A DNA stretch of 64,000 nucleotides from Anoplolepis gracilipes. Taxonomy: Eukaryota > Arthropoda > Insecta > Hymenoptera > Formicidae. Below, piece after piece: positions 47,046 to 58,289 of this stretch. Both the position numbers and the translations under genes were made by a program. The notes beneath the pieces were generated by a model. The model did no database searches and was not told where the DNA came from. It saw nothing but the letters and a program-made list of their open reading frames with translations. Location of the stretch: positions 7,654,001 to 7,718,000 of the forward strand of contig NC_132971.1 of the NCBI RefSeq assembly GCF_047496725.1, given 5' to 3'. How positions within the stretch are numbered: position 1 is the first letter of the stretch; the number at the start of each line of letters is the position of its first letter.

Positions 47046-47278
47046 ATGCGCAAATTTGTCGCTCTCTTTGATTTAGTCAGCGCAAAAATGCCGATCTCGC
47101 CGCAAGAAATCGAATTATCGCGTTATTATTTGGGAGGATACAATCAATGAATGGTTTGTTTGTCGATACTTTGCAACAACGTGACGGCGAACAGATGGTG
47201 ACGGGAGATCGATCGTTGCTACGTTATTCCGTAAAAAAGCGAACGGCCAATGGTCAAACGAATGCCGTTGTTCGGTAG
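47046..47278 (+). CDS. Two overlapping small ORFs (34 and 43 aa), speculative
   Basis: The first ORF, 47046-47150, reads MRKFVALFDLVSAKMPISPQ and on to YYLGGYNQ. Its TGA overlaps the ATG of a second ORF (47147-47278, MNGLFVDTLQQRDGEQMVTG... ending NAVVR) as ATGA. A GTTACGTCAC (CRE-like) string lies just upstream. GC is balanced and neither ORF contains repeats. Short ORFs of this length are common by chance, so evidence is weak. A small polycistronic peptide transcript, as known for some insect small-ORF genes, is the interesting alternative. Confidence 0.18.
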
Positions 47279-47279
47279 A

Positions 47280-48639
47280 CACAACGATACATTTTACGTA
47301 GAGGAAGGTGCGGCTAGTTGTTACAATTTTTAATTGGAAATTTTTTTGGAGACAGAATGTTTCTAATTGACTACCGTAACAAAGAACTCAAAGAAGCGAA
47401 AAAAAATAAACTTTTCAAAAAATTGCGTTTTAAAAATATGAACACTTTTATTATTCGGTTCGAAACATTTTTGCGAAAGTAATATATATGGTAAGAATAG
47501 AAATATAACAAAATAATATTTTTGCGAATAAATTTGTGAATAATTTAACGTTCGTACATATTTACATTTGAAAATTTGTAAACAAGAATATTTGCAAAAA
47601 CTTTATAGTTTATGTTTTATGTTTTATCTTTTTCTTCATTTCTTTATGGCAACTTTGTTCACATCGTCAAAAGTAAATAACGAATTTCTGGAGAACGTTT
47701 GCGTCACGCTGTATCATTTCGCCAGATGATGGTTTTGGGATCAGTAATGTGGGAAAGACGATAATAGCAGCGTCGTATCACACTCGTATTATGCGAATGA
47801 TGAACGATGACTCTCTGTACTGAACGTCCCGTCGCATTACGTCACGTCGCTTTAGACTATGTCACGCGCGTTACATGCTCCGTCATTCCTGATGATGTAT
47901 GAAGAAGGGTCCTGGTTTCTTAAGGGCTTACCTTTCTGGGCTAACTCGGACCCTTACGATATTAGAACGACCACGCAAAGACGATAACTTCGCCGTGTTC
48001 GCGATTCGCCATATCTCGCAGCACCGTCTTTATCCTCGGTACATACGTATATATTGGGTCAAAGTTATAATTACATCAGTATCTTCTATCTCTAGCTCCA
48101 ATATAATTTTATCAGGTTACATTTACACACAGAGACATAGAGGATACATAGTACTTTCTTTAAATCTTTCAAACTTGTGATATCAGTTATTTTAGTTTCA
48201 GTTAATGCAATATATATTAGCATGACCTATGTTTGTGGAAATTAAATTCTGTTCAGATGTAAAATTGATTATTTCGTGATTGTGTTCTATCAGAACTTTT
48301 GAGAAGAAAATTTAATAAAAATCTCATCAAATTGATAAGGGAAAATAAACTCCAAATAGTTTGGGAAATGTAGTGAGATATATGAAATATGATATTTTTC
48401 GATATCGTTGAATATAGTGATCCTTCTTTATCTTCTCATATCCGGTCAGAGATTCGGCTTTATCTCCTCGGAAACAGGCACGCTCCCAGCCCGTTTAGAA
48501 AAACGTTTCGTCACGCTCTTATCAACGCGGCGAACCGATACGATACGATCGATCAGTCGCGGCTGGCAGCACGTGACATCTCTCTTTCGAGGATATCTGC
48601 ACCGTGCCGTTTCCACGAGCGGACGGGCTCGAAGGAGGG
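47280..48639. other. Noncoding DNA, no gene seen
   Basis: AT-rich to mixed DNA without supported exons. Short frames at 47.9 and 48.4 kb have no splice or motif support. Confidence 0.5.
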
Positions 48640-48960
48640 CACGTGCGGCTAATTAAAGCGCGGCACCGAGCTTAATAAGCGGCAAGTCGATGCTGTAATT
48701 AACGATCATTACCGTCGAAATATCTCCGGCAAAGAGGATCACCGGTGGTGCAGGACCACACGGCGAATTTTAATTAATTCGATCTGCCGCGGCGAATTCC
48801 TCGGGAGATTCTGCGACCGCGCTTTAACACTTTGCCCGCGAGCTGTCGATACCCATTCCGCTTTTTCTTTGTTAATTAGGCGGCATGTAAATGCTCTGTG
48901 GATTTTTTCAGCGTATTAATTGCATCAAAATTAAAAGTCTATTGCCTTCGCGTCACTTGG
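48640..48960. promoter_or_regulatory. Enhancer-like block dense in homeodomain cores
   Basis: Five TAATTA/ATTAAT-type cores in about 300 bp (GGCTAATTAAAG, CTGTAATTAACG, TTTTAATTAATTCG, TTGTTAATTAGG, GTATTAATTGC) in repeat-free moderate-GC DNA with no ORF. Homeodomain proteins are known to bind TAATTA. Enhancer function is inference. Confidence 0.28.
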
Positions 48961-49863
48961 TGTAACTTTATAATGAGATGGTATTAATTGAATAATAGTG
49001 ATCGGTAAAATCAATCTTTGCAGAGTAAAATTATCCTGCTTTAAATAATATATTCGAGATTTTTGAAAAATGTAATTATTTTACAATTGATCTGACACGT
49101 GTAGAATTATTTATTACATATCTTTTCAAATCGTAAAATTGTAAAATTGTAAAAAATAAATTGAGCTAATTAAACACGAAATAATAAGGTATGAAAATAT
49201 ATAAAAAATTATTTAGTCCAAGCAAAAAATTAATTTCTTACTTAATTGCTCAAAAAATTTGTTGTCTAACGTCCCCTTTCGCAAATTTCAATTTTATACA
49301 GAGAGCAGTTTCAACGTATGACCTCGAGGACGAGCTGCATTTCCAGCAGCTTTAAATGCATTTTGTTGCCCTTTAACCGTCGAAATGGTCGCGCGACAAC
49401 GCGTATCTCGAGAGAAAAAGCGTACGAAGAAGATCAAGATATGTTAGAGGGTAAAGCCATTTCCGCGAGCTTTCCGCAGCAACTGAGGAAAAAAAACAGC
49501 TTAAGCGTCGTGCGATAATATCGAATGGTAGGAGAATTTTCGTTATCCGCGCGTGCGATCGTCGCGTCCGGGGCGAGGAGGGGAGTGCGGTAATTGGTTG
49601 GGAGAGACCCGGGTTTGCACGCGCGCGGATACGCTTTCTAATATTTGTACACTTTGATTGGAGTTTGCCCAGACGGGGCTCAAATTAATTACACACTTTT
49701 TCTCGCGCGCGTCCCGCATTTGTCGCACGCAATAACGCGAAAATGCGACGGATCAGAGCTTCTGTTGGAGGTTGCCGTTGGGACACGATGCAACGCGAAA
49801 CCACGATGCACCGCTGCATCTAAGCTATTCGAGAAGCGCGTTGTTGCAAATATCCTGTCGTTT

Positions 49864-51020
49864 TGAGGCTGTATTTTTTACGAAATTTATGACCCACAAA
49901 ATATATGTAAAATGATATTGTGCGAAATATATACACTGAAAAAAAAATTATATTCTTATTTTAAGAATATTTCGCTTATCTTTATATATCTTTATAATAT
50001 CTTTCTATAAAATAAACACCAAAAGAATTCTCTTTTGTTAGTTTAAAAAAGAAATCCTTTAAAGAGTAGTTTCTTAATATGTAAGAATATATACTGAATA
50101 GGAATATTTTTTTCTTACTATTATTATATATTATCTAATATTTGGACTTATTAATCTTAATGATAATAAAAAACAAACATTTTATTTTTAATGGACATTT
50201 ATAAAAAAAACCTTGGTAAGATAAATATATAGTTTTTACTTAATTTAAAAATAAAGTATTTTGAAAAATATTACGTATAAAAAAGAAAATATCCTCGTTT
50301 ATTAAGAGTATCTAAAAGGACTTGTAAAGTATACATTTCGAGAGTATAATTTTTTCAGGTTATACATAGAATGATATAATTATTTTTTTTAATATAATTA
50401 TTTTTTAGACGCGAACATGTTTTTTTTACAGATATTTTGCTAGTTATCAATTTAATTATATTCAGAATGCTGTACTTATGATATTTTGAAAATTAACTCT
50501 ACATCATTTAAATATTATTTACATTTGAACTCTGATATAAAACTGCATTTGTTTCGAGCCTATGCTTTTTACGGAATTTATGATCCGTGACATATATGTA
50601 CAATAATATTAAAATATTAAAAACATTTTTTCCAAAAGCGAGCATGTTTATTTGTACAAATATTTTGCTAGCTGTCAGTTTATCTATTATATTTGAATAC
50701 TGTCATTTCGAAAATTAACGTTGTATCATTTAAACATTATTTGAACTCTGATATAACTAAAACTAGCAATCCAGCCTATTCTTTTTACGAATTTATGATC
50801 TGTGAAATATTGAATAATACATGCGAAATCTTAAATGATATTAAAGTGAGAAATGATATTAAGTTATTAAAAAAATATTTTTTCCAAAACGAGGATATTT
50901 TTTTAACATAAATATTTTGCTGTCAAATTTAATTATATTAAAATGTTGTGTTTTTGAAAATTAACTTTGTGCCATTTAAATATTATTTACATTTGACTTT
51001 GATATAAATTAAAAATGCAA
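49864..51020 (+). repeat. Degenerate tandem repeat, 228-252-bp unit
   Basis: Three units (about 50405-50632, 50633-50884, 50885-51020) share TATTTTGCTAG, GAAAATTAAC, CATTTAAA(T/C)ATTATTT and CTCTGATATAA. A fragment at 49864-49917 (TTTTTACGAAATTTATGA) matches the end of a unit and is split from the array by about 490 bp of unrelated AT-rich DNA, probably an insertion. Confidence 0.7.
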
Positions 51021-51834
51021 TCACGTCACCTATGTATAACGAGACCGATTTTCGTGAGTTACTAGTTGGCGAGTATGCATAATCACCAATTATCTCTGAC
51101 TTTGTAAACTGAAATAGTTTGTAACAAACATAATTGTATTAAAATCTTTACATAACATAACCGTGAGACTCAATCGTGTATAATATCTCATAATTACATA
51201 AAATTTCTCGCGTGGACATCGTGTCGTAAATTGTTTACGTTATGTTAATGTTAAAAGTTGTCCTAACCACATGGATGCTATCAGGCTCAAAAACTAAGTT
51301 TTTTTTTATTACCATAGCTACGCTTCCCGTTTTGTGCAATCTCTTTAATGTGTGCTGCATCCGTATTTTTTATGTATACTCTTCTTGTTCTTTTTCTTGA
51401 TCCATGAATTGCTTGCTTCATTTTAAACATAAAAACTAGAAAATGTTAAAAGAAGCAGACCTACTTTCTTCACGGCTGAAGAAAAGCTCGGCTTGAAGTT
51501 CGACCTCGTAACTCGCGCTACCACCACTTTCAAATCTCGTACGTACTTTTCTCTACACGGGGGAGGGAATGACGCGAGACCTTGCCGTTCAAAATTTAGA
51601 GCGGCCAAGAGATAGATGGAGGAGGAGGAGGATGAGGACTCTGGTGGGAGAGATCGTAACTTAAATCCAGAAGTGATCATTTTAATAGGGTCAAATTAAT
51701 TTCTCGCGAGAATGCGGCGGCGACACTGCAGCCGGAGGGTTGGCTCAGACGCAAGGGCTGCCGGGCGGTGAAGTGAGGACGGAGGGAAGGGACTGCTGAA
51801 AGCTCGACTAGTGCACAAGAGGCAAAGTGAGAGA

Positions 51835-51865
<31 letters not shown>

Positions 51866-51868
51866 GGG
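51835..51868. repeat. (GA)n microsatellite
   Basis: About 15 GA units followed by a G run. Confidence 0.9.
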
Positions 51869-52453
51869 GGTAGAGATGGCGAGAGGAGTGCAGGGAGAAA
51901 GGGAGGATCGAGAGAGGGTAGCGCCGGGATCGTGGGGCATAGATTATGAGATGGGTGACATTCTCTGACATTTTAGTAATGTCGCCACCGTCTAAGCCAA
52001 CCGCCACCCGCGCCACCGTCTCTTCCTTTCTCCTCTTCCCCATCCTCCTCCCTCTCTCCGGATGGTGGTATTTGGTACCCAAGGGGCATACGGGCATAGT
52101 TTGCCGCGCGCGGCCGTGGTACAATTCGCTCGGCAAGTTTCCGCAGCTAATTACCATATAGTGTCTTGCGGCGCGCGCCCTTCTCTCTCTGTTCCTGCTA
52201 GTCGAAGTCCTTTAATAGACGCTGCGGCAGCTGCGCAGCTGCGAAGAGCGGTCAATTTGGAGGTGCGAATGCGATTGCAAATTACGTTTATACTGACGTC
52301 GGTCGCGTCGAGGTGAGATCTAAATCGATTGCAAACAGTTGGATATGAGGGTATATTTATAGATTTATATTTGGAGAATATAAAAGCTTTAATAAAAAGT
52401 CGATGCATGAATTTCCATTATAGAATATGTCTACATAAAATTTATTTAGATTA

Positions 52454-52457
<4 letters not shown>

Positions 52458-52522
<65 letters not shown>
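52458..52522. repeat. (TA)n(TG)n microsatellite
   Basis: About 27 TA units followed by five TG units. Confidence 0.95.
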
Positions 52523-53148
52523 TTGAGACTCTATTATTTACATTTATATCTTAGCTGGGACACACAATATGTATTTTTTTCTCTCCAAAGTTTTGTCGCA
52601 TAAACTCTTAGTTCGATATTTAAGGCTTGAGAGGAAAGTTGAAAATGCTCGATGTCTAAATTTACATCGCTCTTATCGCCCTTCTCGTTCCGCTTCGATA
52701 CAATCGAGATACTGGCCTCGGTTGGCCAGGTCATCTATTTCCTTCCTCGGCTTTCTCCAGCGACGTCGACCAAAGACGATGTCAGAAAATCTTTCGCCTT
52801 CGGTCGCGCCGGTCGGGGATATTCCCCCTCCCCCATGTCGTCTTCTCTCTCATTTTTACGTCGTCCATTGTAAACGCCGCGATCGTATTTACATACGCCG
52901 TATTATAATAGCGTGGTGAGATCCCGCAAAAATTTTCAACGAGCGCCGGGCGTTAACGAGTAGGGACGATCGCGAGAGAGGCGCGACTGAGGTGCTAAAA
53001 GAAGGAGTGAATACGAAATTAATAGTATTCCGCGCAAAGTGCAAAGAGCCCGCAACTTTATGCATTTATACGCGCTCGCTCGGAAAGAAACCCTGTTCGT
53101 CTTCTTTCCACATTGTCGTGTTTTCGCACCTTCCCCCGATGTTCCTCC

Positions 53149-53174
53149 CTTTTTTTTTTTTTTTTTTTTTTTTT
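53149..53174. repeat. Poly-T tract, 26 bases
   Basis: Uninterrupted T run. It could mark the tail of a minus-strand retrocopy, but no source sequence is recognisable next to it. Confidence 0.9.
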
Positions 53175-54307
53175 ACACCCCTCTCCAACTCATGCGCTTG
53201 CATGCCCCGTCACGCGATTACTGCCGGAGAAATGCGTGGAAACAATAACGCGCATAATATAGAGGACTGGTGTATTTATGGAATTAAATTTATATAGAAA
53301 ATTCGCGCGCTCGGTTCGAAAAGCACGTGTTTTATTCATTGCCAGTTGAGGGGTGGAAATTACGTGCGATGCAGAGGATCGAGGATATTAATAGAAATTG
53401 CAGACGTGCTTCACGCAAACACGTTACGCGATCCATGAATAATATTTAAATAATAACGCTTGATCGCCTACAAATGTTTACATTTTCAGATCATTGTGTT
53501 TGGGAAACTGTTTGCGCTTCTTTGAATGTAGGTCGTATCGATATGATCGATCCGCGAGATGTAGTCAGAAATACCTCGAGATAGTGAGAATGTATTGTTG
53601 TCTTCCCGCATTAGCTCGATATTCGAAATTATTGCTGACGTAAGGCAGTCAAATAGCGGCGAGTCGCTTAAATGTTACATTATTGACTGATACTTTCAGG
53701 CCATCTGTTTTAAATCGAACACGAATGTAAGACTTGAAGTGCTCCTTAAAGTAGGTTGTAACAATTCTAATCCCAACTTGACACAAAAAAGTTGCAAGTG
53801 CTATATTTAAAAAAAAATCACCTTTATATACGCTATTCATCATAAGAATCCTTTTTTCAAATAAATAAAATGTATTTACGACGCTTTTATTTAAATAACT
53901 TATTTAAGAAAATACCGCAACTTTATATTTAAGAGATTGTTTTCTCTTTTATACTCTTCTTTTTATGTTTCATATAATACTTGTTTTCTAAATAAGGTAT
54001 ACGAATTTTCAAATTCAAAGAGGTTTCTTGGAGTAAACTCAATCTTTAGTAAAAAATATAAATCATCAATTAATACATAATAAAATACATTTTGAAGATG
54101 ATAGTTAAATTTGAGAAAGAACGAGGTAGCGCAAGAGAAGCAGAGTTAATAAATAGAGTCGTACGGCGTGATGGCGTATTTCACGTATTTTCATCGCCAG
54201 AGGTCCCTTAGGTGGTCGCCGTAATATAGAAACGAAAGGGATGAGAGGGTAAGGAGGACGGACCCGAGAGATATGGCCAGAAGAGTCGAGTCTCGTAAGT
54301 AGTTTTA

Positions 54308-54490
54308 TTAAGGGGTTCCTTTCGGAAAATCGTGGAGGGCGGTTGAATATACATCGGCGAAGATATATGCGATATCGATTACCGTTTCGGCTCCCGATAT
54401 TACGTCGTCGGTCCATCCGTGTATTTCCTTCCACATACAACTACCGCTGGCAGCTGTACCTCTCTCTATCCTTTTCAGTCCGCAGGATGT
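54308..54490 (-). CDS. Candidate terminal exon of a minus-strand gene
   Basis: On the minus strand a good acceptor (GTTATTTTGCAG at 54491-54492) opens 60 codons in phase 0 (TSCGLKRIERGTAASGS, then CMWKEIHGWTDDVIS, then AETVIDIAYIFADVYS, ending DFPKGTP) and stops at TAA, 54308-54310. The other two frames from this acceptor close within 16 codons, so the frame choice is clear. AATAAA overlaps the stop codon (54304-54309), giving an almost absent 3' untranslated region. Amino-acid composition is protein-like. Upstream exons should lie at higher coordinates, ending in phase 0; none is identified. No family recognised. Confidence 0.42.
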   Translation of the reverse strand, partial: TSCGLKRIERGTAASGSCMWKEIHGWTDDVISGAETVIDIAYIFADVYSTALHDFPKGTP

Positions 54491-54858
54491 CTGCAAAATA
54501 ACTTTCGTGTAATCTCGGATTTCGACATAACATTTACCAATTTTACTTTATAATTAATTATTCTTTCAAAAACATCATAATTATATATTAAAATTAGCAT
54601 TAATCTTGATTTATAATATTAGTACGTTTTTCTTATGTTATATTTTTCATAATTACTACATTTAATTTTGAAATTTATCTGGATGAAAAATCTCCTCATA
54701 TAACGATTCCTTAGTTGTTGTTTACAATCGAAATAATGATTATACGTTTACATTGTTATCAAATAAAAGTCGAGTACAAATTCTTCAATATCGAAGGATT
54801 TTTATATAGATGAAAATAATATAATAAAAATTCATGGATTTTGTACACAAAAGTACAC

Positions 54859-55182
54859 ATGTGTACTTTCTCTCTTTTTGCCACCTATCCATCTTGTTTC
54901 ATCTTTCTTTTCTATTTCTTCTCACGTCTTTCGTCTCTTATTCGCATGACTTTTCGTTGTGTTTATAGGTCGAACACATACGTGAGAAAAGTATGTACAA
55001 TACATAAAAACGAAAACCTACTCTGCAAAATAATTTTGAGGCACTGTATCTATGCAGTGGTGTATGTACGTCACACATTTTATGAGCACGTGGATTTTAA
55101 TTTTTTAAATAATAAAAATATATTCCGCATGTCTGAGAAAAAATTAAAAAGTCTAAAAAGACAGACTAGAGTATATTTATGA
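54859..55182 (+). CDS. Orphan ORF, 107 aa, signal-peptide-like start
   Basis: An ATG frame with a hydrophobic, aromatic N-terminus (MCTFSLFATYPSCFIFLFYF) and a basic C-terminal part ending KSLKRQTRVYL. The start could be a signal peptide or signal anchor. ATTAAA lies soon after the stop. At this AT content a few frames of this length are expected by chance in 64 kb, and codon usage shows nothing special. Confidence 0.2.
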   Translation: MCTFSLFATYPSCFIFLFYFFSRLSSLIRMTFRCVYRSNTYVRKVCTIHKNENLLCKIILRHCIYAVVYVRHTFYEHVDFNFLNNKNIFRMSEKKLKSLKRQTRVYL

Positions 55183-55890
55183 CATTTACTTTTCTTTACA
55201 TTAAATGTAACTTTATTGAAACTTGTAGTAATATAAGTATGTGATTAAGATATATAACAATGATTCACATAACGAGAAATTAATTCCAAAAGTGACTTTA
55301 ATATCGCGGTAGATACCGATAGATAGATAAAGAAATAAAGTTAAGAAAATAAAGCATGGCGAGTCGAGAATTTGATTAAGCCGAACAGCAGAAGAGCATG
55401 ATGACAGTTGGTGTTTGGTAAGAGTAATTCGAGGATATAATGTGATTACAAATAATGTGAGCACCTACGAGCTACGAGCGTGAAATAATTTCCAAGGAGA
55501 GCGTGACGTATGCACGGAAGAGACGCGGTGAGATATGTACTCTGACCCCTTAAATAATCAAAGAATGCGTGGGATGTGCCGTTTCACGAGCCACGTATCA
55601 CGTGTGACGTAGAATTAAGCGAGGACCCCTTGACACTTTCACTGAAAACCCGTGTTATCTCAACTGTGCAATTCAATTGTAAAATTGAATAGTCGATATG
55701 AAGAGCGGCAAAAGTGCAAATCTCATAGAAAGAAGTCTATGCTGTTGTAAAATAATATTTATTTATTCGGAAAAGAATAGAAGAGAGAATTCTTTTCGCG
55801 TATACATTTTAAGTTCTAGAAAACTCTCGAACAAAATATTCTAAACGAGTTTCAGCAAACTTTTTACATAAATGTAGGTATAGGGCTTTA

Positions 55891-56277
55891 TTAGTTTTTC
55901 GTCAATTGAGTCGCGAATAATTGACAGTGCATCGTTGTTGCGCGCAAATTTGCAAAAAGCTTTCGCAACATTTTAAATTCCGTTGCGTTATAAATGTTGC
56001 ACCCGCAAATATCCGTATAACGAACAACGTAACCCACGGAAAGTAGCCTATGAACGTAGTAACGTGCAGTATTTTTTTGACCCTTTAAATTGCCAGGAAG
56101 GTACGGGCGGTCGTTTGTTAGCCACCACGTGTTATCGCCGTCTTGAATAATACAGTCGGTGTGTTTTACGAAAGTTATGCGCTTACACCCTTTAACTAAA
56201 TTACGCTTCGCGGGAGTTTGAACGTTTACCCGATAGATACGCCACGAGATAAACCGGTAGAGTGTATATACGTCCAT
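55891..56277 (-). CDS. Orphan minus-strand ORF, 128 aa from ATG
   Basis: ATG at 56275-56277 directly after a GA tract, open to TAA at 55891. The frame is also open for 43 codons upstream through the tract, 171 in all, the longest largely non-repetitive frame of the window. The peptide mixes all residue types with several Cys and aromatic residues (KRITFVKHTDCIIQDGDNTW; RYYVHRLLSVGYVVRYTDI). The stop overlaps AATAAA, as at 54308. No domain recognised and no promoter seen. A terminal exon, or a chance ORF (which I estimate at around one in ten for this window), are the alternatives. Confidence 0.3.
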   Translation of the reverse strand: MDVYTLYRFISWRIYRVNVQTPAKRNLVKGCKRITFVKHTDCIIQDGDNTWWLTNDRPYLPGNLKGQKNTARYYVHRLLSVGYVVRYTDICGCNIYNATEFKMLRKLFANLRATTMHCQLFATQLTKN

Positions 56278-56300
56278 TCTCTCTCTCTCTCTCTCTTTCT
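56278..56300. repeat. (CT)n microsatellite
   Basis: About 10 CT units on the plus strand. They form the Arg-Glu stretch upstream of the minus-strand ORF. Confidence 0.9.
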
Positions 56301-56521
56301 CTCTATCGTTTTTTTTTTCACCGCTAATAAATATTTCACGCGTTGCTCTCCTACATGAGTTAATAATTTTTACCGAACGAAACGATAATAGCAAATTATT
56401 ATACAAACGAATTCTTTTGTTGGAAAAATCATGCGGAGAGAAAGAGATTCAAAAGCGAGTGTAACACAAAAAAACATTTAATTTCAACAAATTTGTTACA
56501 AAGAGGTGCCAAAATTACGTC

Positions 56522-56543
56522 AAAAAAAAAAAAAAAAAAAAAA
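56522..56543. repeat. Poly-A tract
   Basis: 22 uninterrupted A residues. Confidence 0.9.
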
Positions 56544-57222
56544 GTTCACAATACATTTAACGCAACGCGCTGCAACGAGCTGACACGTGTACCTTCGAGG
56601 TATCGTTGACGTTAAAGAATCACTTGGCCGGCGAAAGAGATAAAAAGTATAGTTCACTGCGCGCTCGTGTAAAACGGGACACGTGCGAAATGGGCTACGA
56701 AGAAAAATACGGGGAAAGCCTCGCTACGCCAATGTCCGCGCCGGCGGAGCCGCCGTTCCATCGGTCGGTCCATCGAGTCTCGATAGTCGTGAAATCTTTC
56801 CCACATCCGTCTTCCGGCTTGGTGTGCCCGCCGTTTCGCCCTCGCCTCCTTCTCTACGATTTTTTCCATTAAAAGTAAGATGGCGCGCAAATCCCTCGCG
56901 TTTTTACACCGTCGCGCTCTTTCCCTCTCTCTCTCTCTTTCGCCCTGGTTTAAAATCAATGTTCAATGCACATACGGCTTCCTACGTCTCGCACGAACGG
57001 CGAGAATATATGCACTTTACGAGGGGATCTCACAACGCGTGTGCGTATGTGTGTGTGTATCGAGAGATTTCGAGTGCGAATACACGGGGTGTACCGAGAA
57101 GAAGTGAACGGGAAAAGTATAGGTTAAATATATTCAAAACATTGCGCATAAATTTAAATGTTTAAATATTGCCGAATTAATTAGATATGTAATACGTGTA
57201 TTTAGCGTGAAAATATTTTTCG

Positions 57223-57246
57223 TTTTTTTTTTTTTTTTTTTTTTTT
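57223..57246. repeat. Poly-T tract
   Basis: 24 uninterrupted T residues. Confidence 0.9.
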
Positions 57247-58225
57247 GTTAAAGAATGATTTAGCATCCGTTAACTCAGATTGCAATTCTAATATTAAATA
57301 TAGGACTAGCAGAATATTCAATTTTACGTTTATTGATACTTTTAACGCTAACGAATTCGATAGAGTATTCTACAATCGAGCTTGCATGTGAAGACAATAT
57401 TGTAATGAGCGTCTGAATCGAATACAAATGCGTATTGTGGTACACATACAAAAATCGATAAACGTTCTTTACAACGCATATTGTTTTATCGTGCATGTAA
57501 ACACATGGGTAAATCCGTTTGCAACTTGATAAACTATAACAAATCGGATTTATTTGTAATAATATAAAATAAAAATTGAATTTTTATTATAATACACATT
57601 TTGTATGGACTGATTTATCGAAAATGTAATATGGTTTTATATTTGAAAATATATATCGCAATATTCGATTTTATCTCATTCTCGTGTGTGTATGTGCGTA
57701 ATTATAATGTGTGTAATAAATCATAATTTTATATTAGCTTTAAACTTCTACATATTGGAAAATGTTCTTGTCCATTGTTGTCGATTTGTTGCGGAGTTGG
57801 ATAAATTTCGTTAACGAATCTCCTCGTAGCTGAGCCGAACTTTTAATAGACGTGTTAGTAATACAAGTTACGCCCCGGACATGGCGGCACGAAGTTTAAC
57901 AACATAGTTACACGTGATGCATGAGCATAGTAGTTTCGACAACAACCCAGATCGATAGATATTAGACGGAAGATTCTCTTTTATACGAAAAATATAATTA
58001 CAAATTAATATTTTAATAAAAAAAGTACGGGTTACCGATTCTAATGATACAAAAAAATATGTGTACGGTATACATATTATTACCTCTCACACAGATAAAA
58101 ATCTAAACCTGTGTGCGTTTTGACAAAAAATATTTGATTATATATCAAATTTTTCTAGCTTTTATTCACAAATTATATTTATGTCTTTTTAAACTTAATT
58201 TATTTTTATTATCTATATTTTTCAG

Positions 58226-58287
58226 AATCAATGTGTTGCTGCCAGGAAACAGAAGACCGCTTCGCACTTATCAACCAGTGTAATTGA
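58226..58287 (+). other. Possible exon behind a strong splice acceptor
   Basis: TATTTTTATTATCTATATTTTTCAG is split by position 58225 from a short GC-richer stretch. Three readings are possible: 18 codons (INVLLPGNRRPLRTYQPV) to a stop at 58281; 19 codons (SMCCCQETEDRFALINQCN) to a stop at 58285; or a longer AT-rich frame. The second would fit the phase of the MKTTN exon at 34746, with a 23-kb intron. The acceptor is among the best in the window, but the frame is undecided. Confidence 0.22.
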
Positions 58288-58289
58288 GG

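Larger units (their letters stand above)
51021..54300. other. Noncoding DNA, no supported gene
   Basis: CpG-rich DNA at 51.5-52.3 kb and 52.6-53.3 kb carries overlapping frames on both strands but no splice-bounded exon. GA, TA/TG and poly-T tracts are listed separately. Confidence 0.45.
56400..58200. other. Noncoding DNA, no supported gene
   Basis: CpG-rich DNA at 56.58-57.10 kb is open on both strands without splice support. Poly-A (56522-56543) and poly-T (57223-57246) runs flank it at a distance. The rest is AT-rich. Confidence 0.45.

Noticed and set aside
53149..53174. Poly-T as a retrocopy tail
   Set aside because: No recognisable gene or retroelement sequence adjoins it and no target duplication is visible.
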